From Setomelanomma holmii (Eukaryota > Ascomycota > Dothideomycetes > Pleosporales > Phaeosphaeriaceae): DNA of 64,000 bases. The stretch is taken from positions 186,001 through 250,000 of the forward strand of contig ML978180.1 in the NCBI GenBank assembly GCA_010015745.1. Reading direction: 5' to 3'. How positions within the stretch are numbered: position 1 is the stretch's first letter; every line of letters begins with the position of its first letter. The notes beneath the pieces are model-generated. The model was not told where the DNA came from, did no database searches, and worked only from the letters and a program-made list of their open reading frames with translations. The position numbers and the translations under genes are program-made. Below, piece by piece: positions 42,905-54,119 of the stretch.

Positions 42905-43800
42905 CCAGGTTATGAAGGGTTCGAGTAATTGATAGAAATTGAAGTTAGCCAGGATTGCATATTGCCACTTTTTGGGCAATCTTGTTGATATTAATTGTCA
43001 ACCACTTTCATAGGCTTAGGCTTACTGGTCGCCAGGATCACGTATATCAAAGCATTGAATGGCCATCTTGGACACCAATTCCCTCGAAATCATACAGAAG
43101 AGTGCAGCATTTTTCGACTATCGATGGACCGGTGTACTTAGGGCTATCACGCGGTAGCGAATTTGAGGTAGGCTGAAGGGCACTTTGGTAGATGTTCCGA
43201 ACGGAGAAGGTGATGGAAGTCTAGGAGAGATGTACTGCACCATATTCCTACTTGAAAAGTCCTGCAAGGAACATTGACAAATACTCTAGCCAAAACCTCA
43301 TCGAAGGGGTCGCACCAACTTTCTTGTGAAGTCGGTACTCGCCCGCATTCTGCACTTTCGAAAATCAACTCAGGCACATCAGCGAAGACCATCATTACTT
43401 TCGGTTTCCAGACGCTCAAGCCGATCGAGCCACAGCTTTTCTTTACTTCAACGAAGTTACCGGACCCTACCTTGATCGACCGTGAGACGTTTTGAGAGCC
43501 TGTCATAAAAGGTCTCCGGTTCAAAAGGGAAGGTTGGTATCTGAGCCAAATCCCTGGATCAACTCAAGGGCGCGAGCTGTTGTGGAAACACGTAGAGATC
43601 CGGTGACGATTTCGAGATCTGAACGCTAGCCTTCATCTGGGCAGGGCGAGAAGGAAATAAAAGCCAGCTTACCGTACTTTTGTGTGAAGTCCCTATGTCC
43701 AAAGACTTAGGTCGGTGCATTTCACAAAGGCGCTACTTCGACCGCAGCCTACATTTACCGCTCATGTTGGCGTTTTGGAAAACTCAACATGGTCCAAAAT
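42905..43800. other. Intergenic, weak minus-strand ORF only
   Basis: A minus-strand frame at 43524-43147 (125 codons) has mixed composition and could be decayed coding sequence, but it has no supporting motif. Nothing else is seen. Confidence 0.35.
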
Positions 43801-44493
43801 TTAGAGAGTTCGATGGTGGTTGAGTAAATATTTGTGATACTTCAGAAAAAGGTGTAGTGGGAGGGCGTTATCATGTTCGATGGCCGCTTCGGTGAATGAT
43901 AGTCCCTTGAACATGTATGCGGCACGTTCTAGTATTGAAGTCGATCAATATTCTGTGTCGAGCAGCATTCTCATGTCTTCAAAGCCACAGAAAGCCAGGG
44001 ACATGACGCAGTCCACTCCTCGTTTCGAGCTCAACAAGTCGAGGACATGTAAGATCGGCGTCTCTTTAGGAATGAGTGGGAGGACTCAGGTGCAAGGCAA
44101 GATCTTCCTAGGAGGTTTCCAAGGTTTATGCTTCGGTCGTATACATGCTCGTTGAATTGTTTTCCGGCCTAACGTGGCTACAAGTATGCAACGAGCGCCA
44201 GAATAACTTTCGAGCCCAAGGAAGGTGGACATTTGATAATCGCTCATTCTGCGGGTAGCCAAGGTTGGAGAAAAGCATGTATGGCCATATCGGAGCGTTT
44301 TTTTGAGAACAGGACAGGAGAGACATACAGCACTGGCTCGCCACTTTTGGAGATAGGTGATACGATGTGTTGATGAGAGGAAACGCAGGAGATACGACGC
44401 TTTATAATGAGAGATTTGATTACCCAAAGAAATGCAAGCCAAGGTCCATGAGTGAATGGTCAGTGGGTGTTTGAGGAAGGATATGGGGACCAA
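43801..44493 (-). pseudogene. Single-frame gene remnant with two in-frame TGA codons
   Basis: One frame stays open from about 44493 to a TAA at 43801-43803 except for TGA codons at 44086-44088 and 43945-43947. The last half is clearly protein-like: VLPLIPKETPILHVLDLLSS, then DCVMSLAFCGFEDMRMLLDT, stop, STSILERAAYMFKGLSFTEA and LPLHLFLKYHKYLLNHHRTL. Both stops differ from an arginine CGA codon by one C-to-T change. The length (about 230 codons) and leucine-rich helical character would fit a fungal F-box-type or similar protein, but this is a guess. I call it a pseudogene; selenocysteine or read-through is not expected in fungi. Confidence 0.5.
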
Positions 44494-44629
44494 TCATCGC
44501 TCGCTTGAACGCATGCATACTAAAGCCGCCAAGATCCCAAAAGTACTCCGGCGCCACCTACATGCAAAGCATGATCTGAGACCAACTTATGTACGCTTTT
44601 CGGCTCTGGTCGTATGATGAAAAACATGT

Positions 44630-46671
44630 TTAGCCCGCAGCGTTTCTGGCCTTCGCCTTTTCGACTGCCTTTTCCCAGCTCGTCCTATATATGAAAACAC
44701 CTTCGATAGCCGCAACTATCCCGAGCGCAAGAGCTGGCCCCTACGCAACATTAGCCAATATTCATCACATGCACGACAGTGGTCAGCACTTACACTCCAC
44801 AATCCATAAAGGCCCCATCCAGCACCAAATCCGGTGCCAAAACTGATCGGTACGCCAACCACGTAGTACGAGAAGAGCGCAACATAGCCACCAATCTCCT
44901 GCCTTCCTAGACCACGCAAAATACCGTTGCAATTCGCTGCTAGCGCGTCAAAGACCTGAAATGTCGCGCAGAGAGGCAGAAGTGCAGACACCATCTTGAT
45001 GACATCGGGATCCGGCGTAAAGAGGCGTGGAATCTGCTCGCGCAAGAGCGACAGTAGCAGAAGGTTAAAAATGCCAACAACGACTGACGCCACAATCGCC
45101 ACTTTGGATGCCATTTTTGCTGGGACAGCAAGTGTCGCGCCAATGAGATTTGCGATTCGCGTTGATGCTGCAACACTCATGGGGAAGGGGATCTGGAATG
45201 TGATACCAGTAATCGATCCAAGGACTGATTGTGCGGCGAGTTCAGTAGGTCCGAGCCAGCTCGAGCTCAAAGTCAAAATCTCGAATGCAAGGAATTCAGC
45301 GAGTACCATGATCAGACCTGGGAGTGCGAGCTTGATCATCGGCCCCCAGTTCTTCAGTGCTCTGCGGTCGAAGCCACCCCAACATTGGTAGCCGTCCACG
45401 AACCGTACGTATAAGAACAGTAGGATCGGCAAGATATTCTCGGTGATGGTCACAGCGATTGGCGCACCGATGAAGCCCCAGCCTAGATGCCAGACCATGT
45501 ACCAATTCAGGAACGCGTTCAGCGGTGCGCAGAAGAGAAGGATGTACATGGTCGCACTGAAGATGCCTTGAGCCTGGACAAATCGCTTTCCGCTTTCGAA
45601 TGCCGCATATCCTGGTGCTCCAGCGATCAGAACCTTCAAGTACAAGCCTGCGAGACGAGCGGTTTCTTGCTCTGGAACGATGAGTGAGAGGATTTGAGTG
45701 CCGAAAGCCCATATGATCGATATTGGGACCGTAATCAGGAGCAAGAAGTAGAGCATGCGTTGAAGCTGCAGCCCGACCAGATGTGGACGTCCCGAGCCGT
45801 ACGCTTGTGCGCACAACGTATCGAGCGATGTTGCGAGACCTTGATACACAGCGTAGCCCGTAATCGATGCAGTCATACTGGCCAAGCTGACCGCACCAAG
45901 CTCGATCTTGCCAATGTGGCCAACAGTGAAAATACTTGCGACAGGGAGAGAATACTGTAGTAAGAATGTGAGCATGAGTGGTCCTGAGCTCTTGGCCAAC
46001 ACCTTGGCCTCTCGTTGCCAGCTTGTATTGATTTTTCCTGCAGCGACAGCCTCGTTCCACTTCTTGTTGATCGTTTTTGGCGTGTCTAGGCCACCATACG
46101 GCTGGTTCAAATCGCCTTCCAAATCTCCCAGAAGGGCCGTCCGCTCATCTGCAGAAGACCCAATTGCGGTCTCCTCATCTGGCGTACTTTTGACTTTGCG
46201 AAGTCCAGAGAAAGACATTTTGCTCGCAAGCCGACCTGCAGGTCCTGCACTTCCAGATCGTGGGTGTTTGGGAGGTAGTAGATTGTTATCGCGAAGTAGG
46301 CTCCGCTCCTCTTCCAGTACAGTTTCATGCTCTTTCTTCGACAAGTGACTATGCTTCTTCCACGATGCCGATAGAGAATTCCGTTCTGGCACACTTGAAG
46401 ATGTGATGGCTGTTCCTCGTGCACCAGGATTGACGTAGGATGGCCGGCGATAAGAGTTGATCATAGAAAACTGGCGGACTGTGGACGAGCCCGAGGATGA
46501 GTCTGATTCGTCTTCCTCGTCCTCTTCTTCTGACTCGTCTTCTTCCAAGTCTCGTGCAATTGCCTCCTCTGCGATATCTTGAGACTGGGTAAAGCCCTCC
46601 ATTTGAGAAGTAACATCGTTTGCAAAGTCGGTCACCGCGTGTCGATCCGCAGGTGCTGCTGGTGGGGCCAT
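44630..46671 (-). CDS. MATE-family multidrug/toxin efflux transporter
   Basis: This is a polytopic antiporter of the MatE family, probably vacuolar or plasma-membrane (yeast relative ERC1). Exon 1 (46671-44794) and exon 2 (44740-44630) flank a 53-bp intron with a GTAAGTGCTGAC donor and GCGTAG acceptor; the product is 662 aa. Residues 1-220 are cytosolic and disordered, with an acidic run (DEEDESDSSSGSS). Twelve membrane helices follow in two halves, with family motifs GAVSLASMTASITGYAVYQG, LATSLDTLCAQAYGSGRPHL, GWGFIGAPIAVTITENILP and FPMSVAASTRIANLIGATLA. The start is the ATG of MAPPAAPADRH, since the upstream frame only opens at a TTG. Length matches fungal orthologues. The substrate cannot be predicted. 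Confidence 0.93.
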
Positions 46672-47274
46672 GATTCGCAAATTTCTGCGAGGAAAGACTT
46701 GTGGCGTGCAGGCAGACGCAGAGACGCCTCGGACTGTGATACGAAATTCCTGTGTAATCAATAGAAGAGAGGAATTAAAGAGGATCTTTCAAATGATCGA
46801 AAGGTGGGGAGGCGTGCTATCGGTCTCGGAGAACCTGTTCGCATTAGCTGCATCCAAGTCGACCAATCCGGAAGCTCTACGCGGAGCTCGTTCGCCATCG
46901 CAGTTCAGATCAACGCCCTTTTTCGCGCCTTTGACAAACATGCAGACCATTTACATATGCTTGGCGGTCAACCGTGCCATGCTGTGACTCCTCTTTGAGT
47001 CTGGCTCATAATGACTGGCTGTCAGCACTTTGAGGTAATCTAGGCTGGCTTGTGTTGCGTAGGATATTGTCGGCTAAGGCTTGCATAAGGGCTGACGCTT
47101 GCTGGACCCTGAGAAACAGTTCATTCGTCGTTCGTTCGTTCAACACAGTAGATGTCGTGTGTGGACTTTATCCCACTTTGATCAAGGAAGTTTGGAGTTC
47201 GAGTCACCAGTCGGAAACTTTCCGAAAAGCATGTACGAGCATACACTTTTACGCTTATTACTATCATTGGTATC
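46672..47274. other. Intergenic, MATE promoter region
   Basis: About 600 bp between the start of the MATE gene and the stop of PEX12, both on the minus strand. No gene is supported. Confidence 0.5.
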
Positions 47275-48666
47275 TTACACAACCACTCTCCTTAATCCTT
47301 CTGTTCCACCGAGCACTCGCCGCCCTGTCACAGCATCTCTCCCCGTGCCGCTTTCCCATCTACCCTCCCTACTTCCTTCTTCCATACTCCAATCTTCGCC
47401 TTCATCGTCGCCGTCCTCGCCTTTCTTAAACCCTGCAGCGCCTTCCATGAATGCAATCTGGCGCTCATGTTCGCCCTCTACCCATCGATGTATGCAAGTA
47501 TAACAGTATACGAAGCCTGTTGGCGAGGCTGTGGGGGTCGTGATTGGTGTGACGCAGATTGGGCACAGCGCTGATGATGGCGGTGTCGGGACTGTGAGGA
47601 TGGGAAGCAGAGTCGTCGAGGATATTGGTGGATTGTTGTGTTGCTGCTTGTCGGACGATGCGGTCGACGGCCGCTGCTTCTCGTCCGTGTTTGCTTCTTT
47701 CCGCCTCGTTGCTGGCGGCAGAGACGGCAGTATTGGAGGAGGTAGCTCGATGTTTTCCGCCGCTTTTCTTGATAATTGCCTCGCAAAGTCCGAAGCATGC
47801 CACCACTCCAAGAACTTGAGCGCAAAGATACTGGTCGGCAAGAGTATCTTCAGTGAGCTCAATAGCCTAGGCTGCACGCTCCTGGCCAAGTTCCTTGGCG
47901 AGAAGATGGAGCCACCCTCTCCTGGTCTTGCCGGGCCAGTCTTGCGAGGCGCAGTCGCAAGCTCAATCGCTGCGTGGTCCGCCGCTCCCAGTCTTCTTAT
48001 CCGTGTCCCAATCATCCACAGGAACGGCGAGTGGTACTTTGTTCCGTCGAAGAGGTACGCCATGCTGAACACTATAAGCGAGAAGTAGTACGCGGCATTC
48101 ACGCTTGGGTATATGTTCCGCAGGAACCACTTGTAGTAGAACATCAGCCGCTCCTTTATGCTCGCGCCAGCTCTCAGCCCGTCTCTGTCGCGATTGTACC
48201 CTGGCCCCAGGAGATTCGCATGTGCAGCGTGAACATCGTAGCCTTCGTCGAACTTGCGCTTCAACCATGGTAATCCGACCAATACCGCCAGATTCTTCCA
48301 GATATCTCCGTCGCCGAGTTTGACGGCCACTCGCACCGTATCGCTAGCCCCCAACTGCGCTCGTGGTATCTCTCCTCCTTTTACCCGCAGTACACGTGCG
48401 CGCTTCATGCCATAGAAGTTCTCCGTGAAGGACGCGCCATATGTTCGGAGAAAGTGGCGCTCCACGAGGAGCATGACCAGCGCGTAGACTTCATCGAAGG
48501 AGTTGAGCACGGGTAGCAGATATCGCGGATAGCGGTGCGTGGAGATGGCGAGTAGATAGCGGAGGGAGGGAGGGAGGAGCGATGCGAGTTGTTGTTCGGA
48601 GAGGAGCTCGAAGAGAGAGGGCTTAAGGTCGTCTACGCCATTCTGGAGGGCGGGAAGGAATTCCAT
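47275..48666 (-). CDS. PEX12: Peroxisome assembly protein PEX12 (RING peroxin)
   Basis: PEX12 is a peroxisomal membrane RING E3 subunit that, with PEX2 and PEX10, ubiquitinates the import receptor PEX5. The intronless ORF of 463 aa starts at ATG 48666 (MEFLPALQNGVDDLKPSLFE) and shows the fungal family signature LLSEQQLASLLPPSLRYLLA, then FDEVYALVMLLVERHFLRTY and FTENFYGMKRAR. Membrane helices include AAYYFSLIVFSMAYLF and ILLPTSIFALKFLEWW. The C-terminal RING (CPICVTPI...FVYCYTCIHRWVE) has the reduced cysteine set typical of PEX12, which binds a single zinc. A tail ending GRDAVTGRRVLGGTEGLRRV is as in other ascomycetes. The frame opens further upstream (to 48813), but the family N-terminus fixes the start. 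It is divergent from the PQ-loop gene, with 221 bp between starts. Confidence 0.95.
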   Translation of the reverse strand: MEFLPALQNGVDDLKPSLFELLSEQQLASLLPPSLRYLLAISTHRYPRYLLPVLNSFDEVYALVMLLVERHFLRTYGASFTENFYGMKRARVLRVKGGEIPRAQLGASDTVRVAVKLGDGDIWKNLAVLVGLPWLKRKFDEGYDVHAAHANLLGPGYNRDRDGLRAGASIKERLMFYYKWFLRNIYPSVNAAYYFSLIVFSMAYLFDGTKYHSPFLWMIGTRIRRLGAADHAAIELATAPRKTGPARPGEGGSIFSPRNLARSVQPRLLSSLKILLPTSIFALKFLEWWHASDFARQLSRKAAENIELPPPILPSLPPATRRKEANTDEKQRPSTASSDKQQHNNPPISSTTLLPILTVPTPPSSALCPICVTPITTPTASPTGFVYCYTCIHRWVEGEHERQIAFMEGAAGFKKGEDGDDEGEDWSMEEGSREGRWESGTGRDAVTGRRVLGGTEGLRRVVV

Positions 48667-48887
48667 CGTGAAGAGTAAGGGGAGGTCGTGGAAGAGGGGC
48701 GCATTGGGAGTGTCACGGCCGTGGTAATGGAAGTCGCGACGGTCGTGAAGATGCGCGACTCGATAAGCCGAGGCATGCTTGCAGTCAGTTCCACTTGCCG
48801 CCCGTCGCGTCACACGTCACACGCTCAGAGCTTCCGGCACAAGCGCGACGACCTCCACGTTCACGACAACATCCTCTCTCTAACAAC

Positions 48888-49880
48888 ATGGCCACCATGT
48901 GGCGTCCAGATCACTCAAGATGCCGGGAGCTGGCCTCGCCGGACATCTTCAACTTCTCAGTCTCTGTGTGAGCTTATGCGTGGACTCAGTGTTGCTTTGG
49001 CTAACCACGCTGCAGCTTCATTGTTGTAGGCATTCTCGTGTCGTACCTTCCCCAGCACTATAAGATCATTGCGCGACGTTCTTCTCGAGGCTTGAGCCCC
49101 ATGTTCGTGCTGCTCGGCACCGTTTCTGGTACAGCAAGCATCGCGAACATCCTGACTCTACCTGAAAGCACGAGAGACATGGCATGTTGCAAGGAGATTG
49201 GAAAGTTTCCGTGCGCAGCTGCGTTGCTGGGCATAGCGCAGATTGGTGTACAGTGGACCTGCTTCTTCTTCATGTGCGCTACTGAAGACGCCTTTCTTCT
49301 TGACATTCAGCTAACAATATGCTCTAGCATGCTCCTATTCCTCATCTTCTTTCCTCGCAACCCGCAGCCGTCTGAGGAAGATGAAGAAGACTTCAACGTC
49401 CCTACCTGGAAAGAAGCCATAATCGTCCTGGCAGTCTCCCTCGCCTTCTTCATCGTTGCGCTCTTCGGCTCCATCACCTTCGTTTACGCCGCGCCCTCAC
49501 ACGTTCGCGCCTGGGCAAACTTTCTCGGCTTGCTCGCCACCACGCTTGCTGCCATACAATACATACCGCAGATCCTTATGACATGGAAACTACAAGAGAC
49601 GGGAAGTCTATCCGTACCCATGATGTGCATACAAACCCCGGGCAGCTTTGTCTTCGCAGCGAGCTTGGCTGCGAGGCTGGGGCCTGGAGGCTGGAGTGCA
49701 TGGGGTCTGTTCATATTCACAGGCTGTCTACAGGGCTGTCTCTTGGCTATGAGTCTGTGGTTCATCTGGCGAGATCGGAAGGCTGCAAAGGGTGTGGCTC
49801 GTCACGCTACCAACGAAAATGGTGCTGCGGGGAGCCATGAGGAAACGCCTCTCCTTCGCGGGAATGAAGATGATAGGTAG
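48888..49880 (+). CDS. PQ-loop repeat membrane protein
   Basis: This is a seven-helix transporter of the PQ-loop family (cystinosin/PQLC/MtN3-like), members of which export amino acids from vacuoles or lysosomes. Exon 1 (48888-48967; MATMWRPDHSRCRELASPDI) and exon 2 (49016-49880) flank a 48-bp intron (GTGAGC, CTAAC branch, CTGCAG), giving 314 aa. The first PQ motif is SYLPQHYKIIARRSSRGLSP and the second is IQYIPQILMTWKLQETGSLS, each followed by the characteristic Ser-rich turn. Between them lie four hydrophobic helices and an acidic loop (PSEEDEEDFN). The cytosolic tail ends EETPLLRGNEDDR; the ETPLL dileucine-type signal suggests vacuolar sorting (inference). Both PQ dipeptides are intact. 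Confidence 0.9.
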
Positions 49881-50133
49881 ATCTACACGCGCAGCAATTG
49901 ACCCTATGTCTCGATCGAAGTCTTCCACTGGTATTCTGATCCTCTTCCGACCCTCCCTCAGACATCCTTTCTCGATCCTCTCTCACAAGAAATACATGTT
50001 GGATATGCACATGACAAAACATGTCAGTAGGCGGTAGGCTATTGGATTGAGACGCGCGAGCTCGTCTGGCCGTAGAGAAGCTTGCGCATGCCAAGTGGTG
50101 ACGCTGCAGTCTGATCCGCCATGCGTTATAGAT

Positions 50134-51150
50134 TCAACCCCTCAGCTCAGCTGTCAACAACCTATCCTGCTCGCTGAAGAAGTGGTTTTTCTCCAGCCAA
50201 GCGAGCTTCTTCTTTGCCTCCTTTATCCTATGCTTGTCTCGAGCCTCCCTCATGGCTGTTGGCACATGAATGACTATTCTGCTCATGGTGCCAGCACATG
50301 CCACTACGCCCCTCGCCGCTTTCCTGATTGTCGCCGCTGGGCCGTCGGGACATGCGAGATTGATTCTATGCACAAACATGAGGCCGCAAACGGCGTTACG
50401 GCCACTGATGTTGGGCACTTCTCCCTCTGCAATCTCCACTTCGGTAGGACCTTGCGCGGCGTGTGCGGCATACATGCGAGAAGTTTCAAAGAATGGGTTT
50501 GGGTCATTGAACTCATATGCTGGCGGCGGGTCATTTCCACAGGCAGTCTCGGCCCTCCAGGTAGGCAGGCGAGCAGGGACAGCAGGCGTATATGGGTGTT
50601 GAGCAATGGGTGCGACAGGTTGAAGCGGAGCTGATGCATGCGCGGACACACACGCAAGCGTTGGACGAGTTGGCGCAGCTTGACATTCAGAATGATCTGT
50701 TGAGCTATCTTCCACGGCAGAAACCTGCCGCCAGCGATTCCCGAACACTACGCCGTGTCTGCGCCGATCCTCAGTGCTTCTCACATGTGAGGTCCTCCGC
50801 AACTGCGAAGGTGCGTCTAAGTCATGATGAGAACATCGCAAGGAGTCGATACCCGTGAACCTGATTGTGGCTCTGCTGCGACGCACGCCACGGTTTCGAC
50901 ACGTCTGCGGATCGGCGTATCGATCAGAAAAGTCGAACGCTGGGAGCATGAGTGGCCAGAAGTCGGGACACGTCCAGTGGATGTCGTCAGGCACGGAAGG
51001 TACTGGACTCGGTGAACGGATCGGGTCAACGAAGGGATAGAATCCCTCTTCGACGTGTTCCCATCGAGGACTAGGTTGGTGGTAGCTCGGGCTACTTGAA
51101 CAGTTTCTCCATGGCCGTGTTGCGAGCGGGTTGCTGAAGGAGAATGGCAT
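50134..51150 (-). CDS. Uncharacterised proline-rich protein
   Basis: An intronless ORF of 338 aa starts at ATG 51150 (MPFSFSNPLATRPWRN). The N-terminal half is Pro/Ser-rich with aromatic residues (RWEHVEEGFYPFVDP; DDIHWTCPDFWPLMLPAF). The C-terminal half is better ordered: PPPAYEFNDPNPFFETSRMY, AAHAAQGPTEVEIAEGEVPN, a hydrophobic segment around NAVCGLMFVHRINLACPDG, and a basic helix ending KKKLAWLEKNHFFSEQDRLL. A PPAY motif could recruit WW-domain proteins such as Rsp5-type ligases (inference). I recognise no family. The middle (about residues 90-190) is less convincing and might hide an intron. Confidence 0.6.
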   Translation of the reverse strand: MPFSFSNPLATRPWRNCSSSPSYHQPSPRWEHVEEGFYPFVDPIRSPSPVPSVPDDIHWTCPDFWPLMLPAFDFSDRYADPQTCRNRGVRRSRATIRFTGIDSLRCSHHDLDAPSQLRRTSHVRSTEDRRRHGVVFGNRWRQVSAVEDSSTDHSECQAAPTRPTLACVSAHASAPLQPVAPIAQHPYTPAVPARLPTWRAETACGNDPPPAYEFNDPNPFFETSRMYAAHAAQGPTEVEIAEGEVPNISGRNAVCGLMFVHRINLACPDGPAATIRKAARGVVACAGTMSRIVIHVPTAMREARDKHRIKEAKKKLAWLEKNHFFSEQDRLLTAELRG

Positions 51151-51755
51151 CCCACATATGTACTGAGATGTGTGAAGTTTCAAACGAGTGACTAGATAAC
51201 ACGAAGGAAAATAAGAGAAATATTGAAGATGAGAAGATCTGATGAGGGAAGGGAAAGGAGAAAAAGGAAAGGCGGAGGAAGGGTAAATGTGTGTTGTTAT
51301 CATCGCTGGGTTTGGGTCTGGGACATCATCATCAGAAAATTTTGGCGGTAACCCTCTGCAGTGCATGCAAGCAGCACTGAGGCTAGTGATTGACGAGACC
51401 ACTGGTACATGGTGATCATTCCTAGGATACTGTGTTACAAGCAATGCAATGAGACACAGCATTTTTAGGTTGGTGATCTGGAGCCAGAGTTTGAATGGTT
51501 GAGGGGAAGGGAGGGGCAATCGATGACATCTTTTGTTCAGAGTGGTCTAAATGTGCGTTATCCTGACGCATCACGTCTCTACTCTAATCTCCGTTCTCGC
51601 CCACCCGGTGGTCCAGACCTTTCCTCCTCTCGTCTTGGGATTACCGAATGAGACGTTCCTCATGCTCTCCCCGAGGAGGCAAGAAGCACCAAGTCGGTGT
51701 TTCTATGTGGCACACTCTTTCGCATTTGTCTACCACTTGAACACCGTCAGACTGA
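51151..51755. other. Intergenic
   Basis: About 600 bp between two minus-strand genes: the promoter of the proline-rich protein and the 3' end of the GMC oxidoreductase. No other gene is supported. Confidence 0.5.
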
Positions 51756-53594
51756 CTACGAAGCCGCACGACCAGAATTCACTTCTCTGCAAATGATTTC
51801 GGCCGCCTTCTCGGCGAAAGCGTAGACAGCAGTCAGAATATTCCCTCGTGGTATGATCGGCAAGATACTGGCATCGCAAACCCTCACGTTTTTTGTTCCG
51901 TATACTCTCAGCCGTTCATCGACCACGCCACCTATATTTTCTCTCATCATCGAACAAGTGCTGGATGGATGATAGTTCGTTGCTGAATTGATTGGAAGTA
52001 TCTTCTTTGCATCTTCGAGAGAGGATATTGGGTAGGGGTGGCTTCGAGGCAATCGCGTTCCGTTCGGCTTTGCCATGTCTTGGAACGTAGGCTGCTGGAA
52101 GAGCCTCTCGATAAGACGCAAGTGTCGAGCCAGTATTTCCATATCAAGGGGATGAGAAAGGTAATTGAACTTGATTTTCGGCTGTCGCGAAGGATCAGAG
52201 GATATATGACAACTTCCACGGGAGAAAGGATGAGCCAACATCGCGACGACAGTCACATAGTTGCCATCGACAAAAGGCGGCGTGCCTTTGGGCATTGAAT
52301 CGGCGTCTCGATGACGCTGAGAGCGAAGCATGAATGTTGTGGCGGTTGCTTCATCTGGGCTTTCGATCGTTTTTTGGATGACGGAATACTGGGTTTGGAA
52401 GCTCGGGTTGCTCTCCTCTTCAATCGAGTGTTTGACTGTTTCGATGAGCCCCTGCGTCTCCGCTGGGGTTTCCAGCATCTGCAGTGGCGTGAAGGCAAAA
52501 CTGTATGCTGCTCCTTCTGACATCCGACCAATGCGGCTTCGTTCGTACTGAAGCAATGCAGCCTTCGGCTCTTCAGGATTTCGTATCGCTTCGTCACGAG
52601 TAGGGACATCGTCCTTAGTCTCGATTGACAAGCTACAGTTCAGATGATCCTGCAAATTTTCACCGACTCCCGGAAGCTCGTACAGTACTGGCACATTCGC
52701 GGCCGTGAGGACCTCTTTAGATCCTATGCCCGATCGTTCCAGAATCGCGGGAGATTCAAACGTGCCTGCGCAGAGAACGATCTCTCGGGCACTGATCAAA
52801 TACTCCTCCCCTTGGTATGTGTAGCGAACACCTCTAGCATTGAGCTTTCCATCAGCGGTCAACGCCTCGTCAAATACAACCTTATCAACCTTTACGCCAG
52901 TCGTCAATGTCACATTGCCTCGTTTCAGTGCGGGCTCTAAGAATGCCGTGCCTGCATGACTTCGCTCAGCTTTTGAAGAATCCACAGCATTGGTGACAGT
53001 AACTGCTCCGGCAGAGCTTTTGGTGAAACCTGTAGTCGTGTGGCCGAGATCCTCAAAAGCTTTCATCCATTGCGACTGGAGAACATCCATGGTTTGCGGG
53101 TACGATGTTTGCACACGATCTAGAGATCCCACATCCTCGTCGTCTCTCGGTCCTGAACTTACAGCCTGCCACCGTGTATAACAATCTTTCATGCCCTCTG
53201 AGTTCCAATCTGCTCTTCCTGAGTCTGATAGAAGCTCCTCGGCTAGACGATCATGCCACTCGTGATTGGGAAACACCACACTGTGACTGTTGATCGCACT
53301 GCTACCACCAACCAGCTTCCCTCTTGGATGCTTCACTCTCCTGTCCTTCAATCCTGGCTCAGGCGTAGTAGAATACTGCCAATCATAAGCCGAATTCCCT
53401 CCAAGCGTCGAGAATAGACCTGGCGTCTGAACTCTGGGATCATCGCGAAGATGCTGTCCTGCTTCCAGAACAAGGATCCGGTGGTCGGGCAGCTGCTGCG
53501 AGAGACGTGAGGCGATCAAGCATGAGGCTGTCCCGGCGCCGACCAGGATAAAGTCGTAGTCCTTGGCGCCATTGGGATTGGTTTTGCCTGGCAT
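51756..53594 (-). CDS. GMC-family FAD-dependent oxidoreductase
   Basis: This intronless 612-aa glucose-methanol-choline oxidoreductase oxidises an alcohol substrate using FAD. The ADP-binding motif is near the N-terminus (YDFILVGAGTASCLIASRLS), with the partner acidic residue in ILVLEAG. The GMC signature region reads HPRGKLVGGSSAINSHSVVF. The substrate domain covers about 250-500, and the C-terminal active-site region has ATNYHPSSTCSM and PRGNILTAVYAFAEKAAEII; the second catalytic residue is Asn, as in alcohol-oxidase-like members. There is no signal peptide, so the enzyme is probably cytosolic or peroxisomal, though no clear PTS1 is present (it ends GRAAS). The substrate cannot be predicted; this family is common both in secondary metabolism and in detoxification. 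The start is the first ATG of the frame. Confidence 0.92.
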   Translation of the reverse strand: MPGKTNPNGAKDYDFILVGAGTASCLIASRLSQQLPDHRILVLEAGQHLRDDPRVQTPGLFSTLGGNSAYDWQYSTTPEPGLKDRRVKHPRGKLVGGSSAINSHSVVFPNHEWHDRLAEELLSDSGRADWNSEGMKDCYTRWQAVSSGPRDDEDVGSLDRVQTSYPQTMDVLQSQWMKAFEDLGHTTTGFTKSSAGAVTVTNAVDSSKAERSHAGTAFLEPALKRGNVTLTTGVKVDKVVFDEALTADGKLNARGVRYTYQGEEYLISAREIVLCAGTFESPAILERSGIGSKEVLTAANVPVLYELPGVGENLQDHLNCSLSIETKDDVPTRDEAIRNPEEPKAALLQYERSRIGRMSEGAAYSFAFTPLQMLETPAETQGLIETVKHSIEEESNPSFQTQYSVIQKTIESPDEATATTFMLRSQRHRDADSMPKGTPPFVDGNYVTVVAMLAHPFSRGSCHISSDPSRQPKIKFNYLSHPLDMEILARHLRLIERLFQQPTFQDMAKPNGTRLPRSHPYPISSLEDAKKILPINSATNYHPSSTCSMMRENIGGVVDERLRVYGTKNVRVCDASILPIIPRGNILTAVYAFAEKAAEIICREVNSGRAAS

Positions 53595-54119
53595 TGTTAG
53601 AGCAAAGATGCTGAGTGTTGCGAGATGGAAGCCTTAAGGCGGGACAGATAACGTTAATTGAGGCCATGTCGCAATGAGGCTAAACAACTAGTCGTGAACG
53701 CCTGACAGCAGCAAATCTGTCGTCTGTCAGCAAGAGATGATGTTGTGGGTTTAGCATTGAAGCCATTACAAGTGCACCTGCCAAGATAGGCATGCAGCAA
53801 TATCTGAGCACGTTAGTGCAAGAAAGCAAGAAGCTAAGACCTACTAGGTTAGTGCGTTCTGTCGCTATGGATCAAATTACGTGCGTCCACTGTTGTCTAA
53901 ACATACCCTTCACGTATATCGCCACATTGAGCATCAACGGCTGACCAGGACGCCGCACGAGGTCGTTCTGTTAAGACAGGCCGCGGCAATGTCTCGTCGG
54001 CGATTTCGGCGTAGAGATGGAGTATTGCTCGTGTCGCAGATCATTGCGCAAGGCTGTAGCTGGCGTGATAACCGCCAATCAGCAGAGGGCATAAAATAAG
54101 AGAAGACATTCGAGCTCTT
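53595..54119. other. Divergent intergenic region
   Basis: About 525 bp upstream of the GMC gene on one side and of the membrane-protein gene on the other. No gene is supported; it leads into the palindromic element at 54120. Confidence 0.5.

Noticed and set aside
44716..46761. N-terminal extension of the MATE ORF
   Set aside because: The extension opens at a TTG, not an ATG; the first ATG in frame is at 46671.
47200..47225. GGAGTTCGAGTCACC, resembling a tRNA T-arm
   Set aside because: No matching acceptor stem, D-arm or anticodon arm could be drawn around it.
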